Positions 40,048 to 48,859 of a stretch of 64,000 nt of DNA are shown here, one piece after another; positions within the stretch are counted from its first letter, which is position 1, and every line of letters begins with the position of its first letter. Below the pieces are notes generated by a model, which was not told the origin of the DNA, searched no databases, and was given only the letters and a program-made list of their open reading frames with translations. The stretch is from Perognathus longimembris pacificus (taxonomy: Eukaryota; Chordata; Mammalia; Rodentia; Heteromyidae). Both the position numbers and the translations under genes were made by a program. The stretch is from the NCBI RefSeq assembly GCF_023159225.1, contig NC_063167.1:75747298-75811297 (forward strand), read 5' to 3'.

Positions 40048-42149
40048 AATTTTAAAAGCTTTAAAAATAATGTTGTACAAAATTACCTCTTCTTAGTTTG
40101 TCTTATAGTTATTACAAGACTACATATTCTTTACCTCACATAGGGTCTATACACATGCACATCTGAGGGAAGTAGGAAGGAAGGCACAGAATGAGTGGAA
40201 AGTGGGTGAAAAAATACAGCATAGGGGCCCAACAGCTGCAATGGACATTGATGAAAGTGAACTAAGCAACTCAAGGGCAGGAACCAGAGGGAGGAAATGA
40301 GGAAAAAAGAGGGAACAGATCATACCAAGAAAAAGGAAAGAAATATACATATCACCCGATCTGGAAGAAATTGTTTTATTGTTAATGTTCCTAGAGATCC
40401 TAAGCTTTGTAAATTACAATGATGATGTGCATCACTGGGAAGGTTAAAATGTGTACTGTGAAATTTATGTAGTTACTTAATCTCAATAAAGGAAAAAAAG
40501 AAATTTAAATAAAATGAAGTTTATGCAACAACGATAAAAAGAAAATACGTTTATATAAGCTATTCAATGAGTTTGTGTTTTAAGCCAGGTGTTATTACAG
40601 AGTCAGAATTGAAAACTAAAATTAAAATTAAAAATTAAAATTAAAAAAAGTTTATTAAAGCCAGGCACCAGTGGCTCATGCCTATAATACTAGCTACTCA
40701 AGAGGCTGAGATCTGAGAACATGGTTCAAAGCCAGCGAGGGCAGGAAAGTTCGTGAGACTCTTATCTTCAACTAACCACCAGAAAATCAGAAGTGGTACC
40801 ATGGCTCAAGTAGTAGAGTGCTAGCCTTGAGCTGAAAAGTTCAGGGACAGCACCCAGGCCCAGAGTTCAAGCTCCAGAACGGAACAAAAACAAGAATTTA
40901 TTGAAGAAAAATGTTTTCTGCGCTATGAGGGCAGTACAAGTGTACCGTGTCCATAGTCTACTGCAGTGCAATGTCCCAGGCCTTTGTTTCACTCACCACT
41001 CACTGACTCACCCAGAGCAATTGCTAGTCCTGCAAGATCCATTCACAGGAAGTATTCTATAGAATTAGACCATTCTTCAATCTTTTACCATATTTTCACT
41101 GTACCTTTTCTAGGTGTAGATACACTAATAGCACTGTTATAACTGCCTACAGCAGTCGGTGGAGCATCACACTATACAGGTTTACAGTCTAGAAGCCATA
41201 GGCTATACCATCTAGGTTTGTGTAAGTATACTCTACAATGTTTGTACCAACAATGAAACAGTCAACAATATCTTTCTTAGAATCCATAGTACCATTAGTC
41301 AGGTATGCTACAATTAGTCATGGCATGCAGGAAAAGCAGTTGTATATTCCTTAAGAATATGTAGATTTATACTTGGCTCATGCCTGTCCTCCTGTAATCC
41401 TAACTATTTAGGAGGCTAAAATCTCAGGATTGTGGGGCTGGGAATATGGCCTAGTAGCAAGAGTGCTTGCCTAACATGCATGAAGCCCTGGGTTTGATTC
41501 CTCAGGACCACCTTAACAGAAAAGGCCAGAAGTGGCGCTGTGGTTCAAGTGGTAGACTGCTACCCTTGAGCAAAAGAAGCTCAGCTACCACTAAGCCACA
41601 TTTCCAGCCTGGCCATTTTTTTTAACTCAGGGTTTCACATTTTCTAGGCAGGCACTCTACTTCTGGAATCACACCTCCAGCTCTCACTGTGGCCATTTCT
41701 TATCTGCAACTACTACAGAATAAATCCTAGGCCCAGATTTATTCATCCTCCCAGAACACTGCCAAATTAAGACATCAGAGGTCAGATTTCTCACAAATGG
41801 AGCATCTCATACACCTGGTCTCTTAATAAAACCACTGTAAGTCTACTATTAAAGTAGCTCCAGCTGAATGGCAGTGGCTCACGCCCATAATCCTAGCTAC
41901 TCAGGAGGCTGAGATCTGAGGATCATGGTTTGAGGCCTGCTCAAGCAAGAAAGTCTATGAGGGCTGGGAATATGGCCTAGTGGCAAGAGTGCTTGCCTTG
42001 TATACACGAGGCCCTGGGTTCGATTCCTGAGCACCACATATACAGAAAATGGCCAGAAGTGGCGCTGTGGCTCACGTGGCAGAGTGCTAGCCTTGAGCAA
42101 AAAGAAGCCAGGGACAGAGCTCTGGCCCTGAGTCCAAGGCCCAGGGCTG

Positions 42150-42184
<35 letters not shown>

Positions 42185-45100
42185 AAGTCTATGAGACTCA
42201 TCTCCAATTAACCACCAAGAAAGTCAGAAGTAGAACTGTGACTCAAGTGATAGAGCCCTAGCCTTGAGCACAAAAGCTCAGGTAAAGTGCCCAGGCCTAC
42301 TTCAAGTCCCAGGACTAGATCAACAACAACAACAACGAAAGTAACTCTCTGGGTGCTGGTGGCTCACACCTGTAATCCTAGCTACTCAGTAGGATGCTGA
42401 GATGTTCAAAGCCAGCTCGGGCAGAAAAGTCCATGAGACCTTTATCTCCAAGTAATCAACAGAAAACCTGAAGTGGCACTGTGGCTCAAAGTGGTAGAAT
42501 ACTAGCCTTGAGCAAAAAGAGCAAGGACAGTGCCCAGGCCCCCAATTCAAGCCTCATGAACAATAACCAAAAAAAGGGGGGGAGAGGAGAAGGAGGAGCA
42601 GGAAAGAAGGAAAGAGCAGATCCAGATATATCTAAGAGCAGTCATTTAAAATGGCTACAACTAAACATTAGTAAGTTGAGGTCAGCATAAGTAGGTCTTC
42701 AAATAGTATCACAGATGGAGAAAGTCTGGGATAGGTTTAGAGCTGGTAAAGCACTGTAAATCCCTATGGGTGGGACTGGAAAGTAAACTGAGAACCAGGG
42801 AACTTCCAGTAATTCAGGTCTTAATCTCAAACAGATGAGTTCCCCATATCAATACTTCTGAGAACTAAACCTTCTCCTTACCAAGGTTTCACTTATTTAA
42901 GGAAAATAGCAGAGCACACATTCATAAGCGATGTGAGAAAGAAGAGTATTTTGTATATATAGAAACATGATGTGATAAGCATTAAAGAAATCTACAAAAC
43001 TGAAAAGAAATATCTCTTTGAGATATTTGTAGTGTGAAGTACTTGGAGGACATTCTTATAGACAGTAAGTCCAGCAGTTGAAAACAAGTTTAAAGTTCAG
43101 AAGCAAGGTGGAAACTTTGTACAGAAGCTTGGCAATTATTTATGGAGTTGAAATGAAACGTTTTTTAATATCCTATTATATTCAGCACAGTATTTTCCTA
43201 TTTATACCAGAGTAGAATTATAATGGCAACTGGTCAACATGCCAGTTGAGATTTTTTTAAATTACTGAGATAGTATGTGAGAACCTAAAGAAGCATAATA
43301 CCATATGAGAAAAACATGGAAAGCTAAATACACTGCACTTCGAAGCAGAGCCTTATCATAGAGGGAGCAACTTTTCAAACAGAAGTTTCCATTATCCCAT
43401 AACGTTATGCCAAAGAAACAAGATGTAAAAATTCTTGGAAAAGAAAACAACTTGTTAGCTAAACAATTGGCAAATGAGTAAAATCAGACTTATTTTAGTT
43501 CACTTTGGCTGCCATCACAAATGTTTTAGACTGCCATCACAAAATGTTGTAGACTGGATAATTTAATACAGAAATTTACTATTCACCTTGTACATGTCCT
43601 GAGATGGCCCAAGGCAGAGGGGCTTTCTAAAACCTATTTTTATAAAGCCATTAAACCCACTCCTGAGGGCGGAGTTTCCCTGAAGGTCATATCCCTTAGT
43701 AATGTCACTTGGGAATGTTTCAACACATGAATTTTGGAAGGACACAATCATTCAGACCACAGCAAAATTACATTAACTTAGAGAGGTGTGACATTCATAT
43801 CAATTTTTGTCTCAGAGAAATAGAAGTAACAAAGAGGAAACTAGGGGGCTGGGGATATAGCCTAGTGGCAAGAGTGCCTGCCTCGGATACACGAGGCCCT
43901 AGGTTCGATTCCCCAGCACCACATATACAGAAAAAATGGCCAGAAGCGGCGCTGTGGCTCACGTGGCGGAGTGCTAGCCTTGAGCGGGAAGAAGCCAGGG
44001 ACAGTGCTCAGGCCCTGAGTCCAAGGCCCAGGACTGGCCAAAAAAAAAAAAAAAAAAAAGAGGAAACTAGGGGAAAACACAACCAGCATAGGAAAGGACC
44101 CAAACAACACAAAAGAAATATCTCACTTTCCAGAATCTCCCTAGTTCTGAAAAACAGATTTCTTGTTTAGCATTAAAATGACAGCTCAAGAAAGGTGAAC
44201 AAAACCCAAAATTCTGGGCTGGGGATATAGCCTAGTGGCAAGAGTGCCTGCCTCGGATACATGAGGCCCTAGGTTCGATTCCCCAGCACCACATATACAG
44301 AAAACGGCCAGAAGTGGCGCTGTGGCTCAAGTGGCAGAGTGCTAGCCTTGAGCGGGAAGGAGCCAGGGACAGTGCTCAGGCCCTGAGTCCAAGGCCCAGG
44401 ACTGGCCAAAAAAAAAAAAAAAAAAACCCAAAATTCTAATCAGAAATTTGACAGAGAATACTCTCTATAGACAACTGATAAAAAATATAAAACAAATACA
44501 AACAAATATAAACAAAAAGGCCTGAGTTTAAATAAAGAGCTAAAGACTTTTTTATGACTAAATAAGTTTTTAACATAGACATGAAAATAATCTATTTTGC
44601 TTATAAGCTTTATACTTCCTTAATTATTGCTGAATATTTTGTGGAGAACAACCTCAGGAAAACTGAGGTAATGTTCACTGAATATTAGATCACCTAGATC
44701 ATCTTACCAAAAGAAATGTAATGAAAGCCAGATATGTAAGTTTAAATCATAGTAAAGTAAAAGCCCATGAAATTTTTGGGCTGGGAATGTGGCTTAGTGG
44801 TAGAATGATTGCCTAGCATGTATGGAGCTCCGGGTTCGATTCCTCAGTACCAACCATATAAACAGAAAAGGCTGGAAGTGGCTCTCTGACTCAAGTGGTA
44901 GAGTGCTAGCCTTGAGCAAAAAGAAGCCAAGGACAGTGCTCAGGCCCTGATTTTAAGCCCCGTGGGAAAAAAAAAAACATGAAATTTTTGTAATTTGTAT
45001 TATCAACTAAAGTCAAAATATCATTTCAATGTTAAATTTAAAAAATAATGTGATACTCCTTTTTTTCAATCAGGTCTTCAAAATCTGGCATTTGGCTTAC

Positions 45101-48100
45101 TCTTAAAGCAGAGCTAGGACTAGTCATATTTCATCTGCCCAACTGCCATATATAGCTAGTGGCACAGATCTAGATCAACAGCAAAGATCTAGAAGTTAAA
45201 AGACAGAAAGGTACTTAAGACCTTAAAGATTCCTAAATATCATAGTAGAAAAAGAAATTTTAAATTATAATTTACTGTAGTGCAAAAGAATATTTTTCAT
45301 TTCTTCATACCCCAATATATGCTAAAATGAAAAATCCACTGTAAATAACAGAAAAAGACATGGTAACAAACATCAAACTACAAAACAAACAATGGCCAAT
45401 TCAAAATTTAGTTCGCAATATTTCCCTTCTGAATTACAATGCATTGCTATTACACTTGAAACTTACCTCCTTAAATTCATCTCTGCCAATGCCTTACTAC
45501 TTATAAAATAAAGAAAAACACATTTAACACACAGGAGAAAAAATTGCCCTATTTCAACATTAAATCTATCAATTATTAACTTTCTTCAAATAAATCTTTG
45601 ACATTGTATTGAATCATTTCTTCTTCACATCTTTCTGCAAAACTATGAGAAAGAAAAGCATTTCTACATAGAATCTGGTATTTTCATGTTTCTTCAACTT
45701 TAATTTCCTAAATGTTACCATTTTTTAATCTCCTGAAGCAAAAAAATAAATAACATAATCAGAAGACCATCTATGTATGGGGAAGATTAAATCCTAAATA
45801 AAAGCATCTAATATTACATTATAAGACGTAATCGTGGGGCTGGGAATGTGGCATAGTAGTAGATTCCTTACCTTGCATGCACAAAGCACTGGGTTCAATT
45901 CCTCAGCACCACATAAACAGAAAAAGCTGGAAGTGGTGCTGTGGCTCAAGGTAGAGTGTTAGCCTTGAACAAAAAGAAGCCAGGGACAGTGCTCAGGCCC
46001 TGAGCCCAAGCCCCAGGACCCCGGGGTGGGGGTGGGGAGCAATTGTGAGGCTGGGAATGTAGCCTAGTGTAGAGTACTTTCCTAGCATGCATGAAGCCCT
46101 TGGTTCGATTCTGCGGCACCACATATACAGAAAAGGTCAGAAGTGGCACTGTGGCTCAAGTGCTAGTGTGCTAGCCTCAAGCAAAAGAAACCAGGGACAG
46201 TGCTCAGACCCTGAGTCCAAGCCCCAGTACGACCAAAAAAAAAAAAAAAGAAGAAAGAAAAAAAGAAGTAATTGTGGCAAATAACTACTTTCCATTTGTC
46301 ACTTATAGCTCCTTTATTATAAACCACAGAAATGGAGAAAGTCGTTCTTTTTTTGTTTTGTTTTGTTTCATTATTTTGCTAGTGCTGGGACTTGAACTCA
46401 GGGCCTGGTCACTGTCACTGAAGTTTTTGGGGTTTTTTTGGTTGTTGTTGTTCAAGGCTAGCATTCTACCACTTGAGCTACAGTACTACTTCTGGCTTTT
46501 TTTGTTTATGTGGTACTGAGGTATCAAACCTAGGGCTTCACACATGCTAGGTAGGCATGAATTCTACCAGTGAGCCACAATATCAGCCCTACAAATAGAG
46601 AAACTTTAAAATATTATTTTTACAATTTTCTCCCACACCTAATACAGAATAAGAGGAAGAAAGCTAGATGCTGGTATATATTTTTATTTTGTTTTATTTA
46701 GACTTCTCTCTTCACTGTGATTGCTCTCAACACAAAAGATGTTGCTATCTATATTCACCTTTCTCTACATAGGAATCTTTCCTGTGGATCTAGATTTCTA
46801 ATGATTGTTTTAATTAAACATACAACATAACATACAAGCAGGTGATTCAAAATCTGAATACAAAACAAGTTCAAATTTTGTAATACTTCTACATAAGAAC
46901 ACAGATTTCTGCAAAATCTCTTTGGTTTTGCACATGGGATTGAACCTATGGCCTCATGTATACTAATAAACACGCATATAACCACAGATGTAAAAACCCA
47001 ACCTCAAAATCTTTTTCCTAAACATCTTTTTTTTTTTTTTTGGCCAGTCCTGGGCCTTGGACTCAGGGCCTGAGCACTGTTCCTGGCTTCTTCCCGCTCA
47101 AGGCTAGCACTCTGCCACTTGAGCCACAGCGCCGCTTCTGGCCATTTTCTGTATATGTGGTGCTGGGGAATCGAACCTACGGCCTCGTGTATCCGAGGCA
47201 GGCACTCTTGCCACTAGGCTATATCCCCAGCCCCACTTTCCTAAACATCTTTAAACAACTCTAGTTATTTTTCCCTAGTTCACATCTCATATTCATGAAA
47301 AAGTTATGAATTGTTTGGGAACATATTTATCTATATTCACATATCACTAGCAACTATTTAACATATTCCTTTATATATTTAGTTGCATAGTCACTATTGT
47401 ACACCAGCACAAAAACAAACTCAACAGTGGTCTTGGTACTTTTCTTTTTCTTTTTTTCTTTTTTGCTAGTCCTAGGGCTTGAACTCAGGGTCTGGGCAAT
47501 GTCCCTGAGCTTTTTTGCTCAAGGATAGCACTCTACCACGTTGAGCCAAAGCTTTACTTCTAGTTTTTTGGTAGTTAGGTGGAGATAAGAGTCTCATGAA
47601 CATTCCTGACCAAGCTGGCTTTGAAATGTAATCCTTAGATCTCAGTCTCCTGAGTAGCTAGAATTATATGCATAAGCCAATGGTGCCAAGTACTTTTCCA
47701 CCTATCTTAATTCCAGTTTGCCCTGGACAAGGGGTAAGGCTAGAATGAAATGTGAAGCAAAAAATATCCAACCTATACTATGAGATGAAAGTCAATGTGA
47801 GCAAGAAATAAAAGTCCATTGATGTATTTTCCAAAGAAATCCATCTAAATATCCCAATTAAAATGTAAAACTGAGGCAGGTGCCTATAATCCCAGCACTC
47901 AGAAGGCAGAGGCAAGAAGACTGGGAGATCAAAGCCAGTCTGAGCTACATAGTGACACCCTGTCTTGTAAGTACAGGGTCTGTACTTATAAATACAAACT
48001 GAGGATGTAGCGTACAGGAATAGAGGGTTTACCTAGAATGGGCAAAATCCTAAGTTCATCCTCAGCCACTGTAAAAATAGGCAAGACTGTCAGACTGTAT

Positions 48101-48805
48101 TTCTTTTTGTTTGGTTTTGTTTTTTTGCCAGTACTGGGGCTTGAACTCAGGGCCTGAGCACTGTCCCTGGCTTCTTTTTGCTCAAGGCTAGCACTCTACC
48201 ATTTGAGCCACAACACCACTTCCAGCTTTTTCTATATACGTGGTGCTGAGGAATAGAACCCAGGGCTTCATGTATATAAGACGAGCACTTTTACCACTAG
48301 GCCATATTCCCAGCCCCAGATTGTGTTTCTTAAAAAGCAAAACCTAAGGCCAGGTGCCTGCTTGTGGCTCATGCCTATAATCCTAATTACTCAGGAGGAT
48401 GAAATCTAAGGACTGCAGTTCCAAGTCAGCCTGTGCAGGAAAGCCTGTGAGACTGATCTCCAATTAAGTACTCCCTCAAAAAAAAAAAAAAAAAAAAAAG
48501 ATCCAGAAGGGCTTGGAATGTGGCTTAGTGGTAAGAGTGCTTGCCTAGAATGCATGAAGCCCTGGGTTCGATTCCTCAGTACCACATAAACAGATAAAGC
48601 CAGAAGTGGCACTGTGGCTCAAGTACTAGAGCTCTAGCTGTGAGCACAGAGAGGCTCAGGCTCAGGGATAGAGCCCAGGCCCTGAATTAAAAAAAAAAAA
48701 AAAAAAAGATCCAGAAGTAGAGCTGTGGCTCAAGTGGTAAAATGTCAGTTTTGAACAAAAAACCTAAAGTACAGTACCCAGACCCCAAGGACAAGTCCCA
48801 GTACA

Positions 48806-48859
<54 letters not shown>

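Larger units (their letters stand above)
39368..41335 (+). mobile_element. Tigger/MER2-type DNA transposon remnant with nested inserts
   Basis: Several segments match, from memory, one mammalian Tigger-class element: aattcctatcacctagtgag (39370), the end of the transposase region (aaggcattgttattagaaga, gatcctgaccctgagtgg, about 39830-39980), gtttgtgttttaagccaggt (40572), ctcaccactcactgactcac and ggctataccatctaggtttg (41200). Inserts are a minus-strand IDL-Geo (39561-39773), an L1-type 3' end (about 40077-40505) and a B1-Geo (40661-40893). The transposase is destroyed. The left end is missing or lies beyond the L1. Confidence 0.75.

Noticed and set aside
43709..44170. 153-codon plus-strand frame
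   Set aside because: It is mostly a translated young IDL-Geo copy with chance open flanks.
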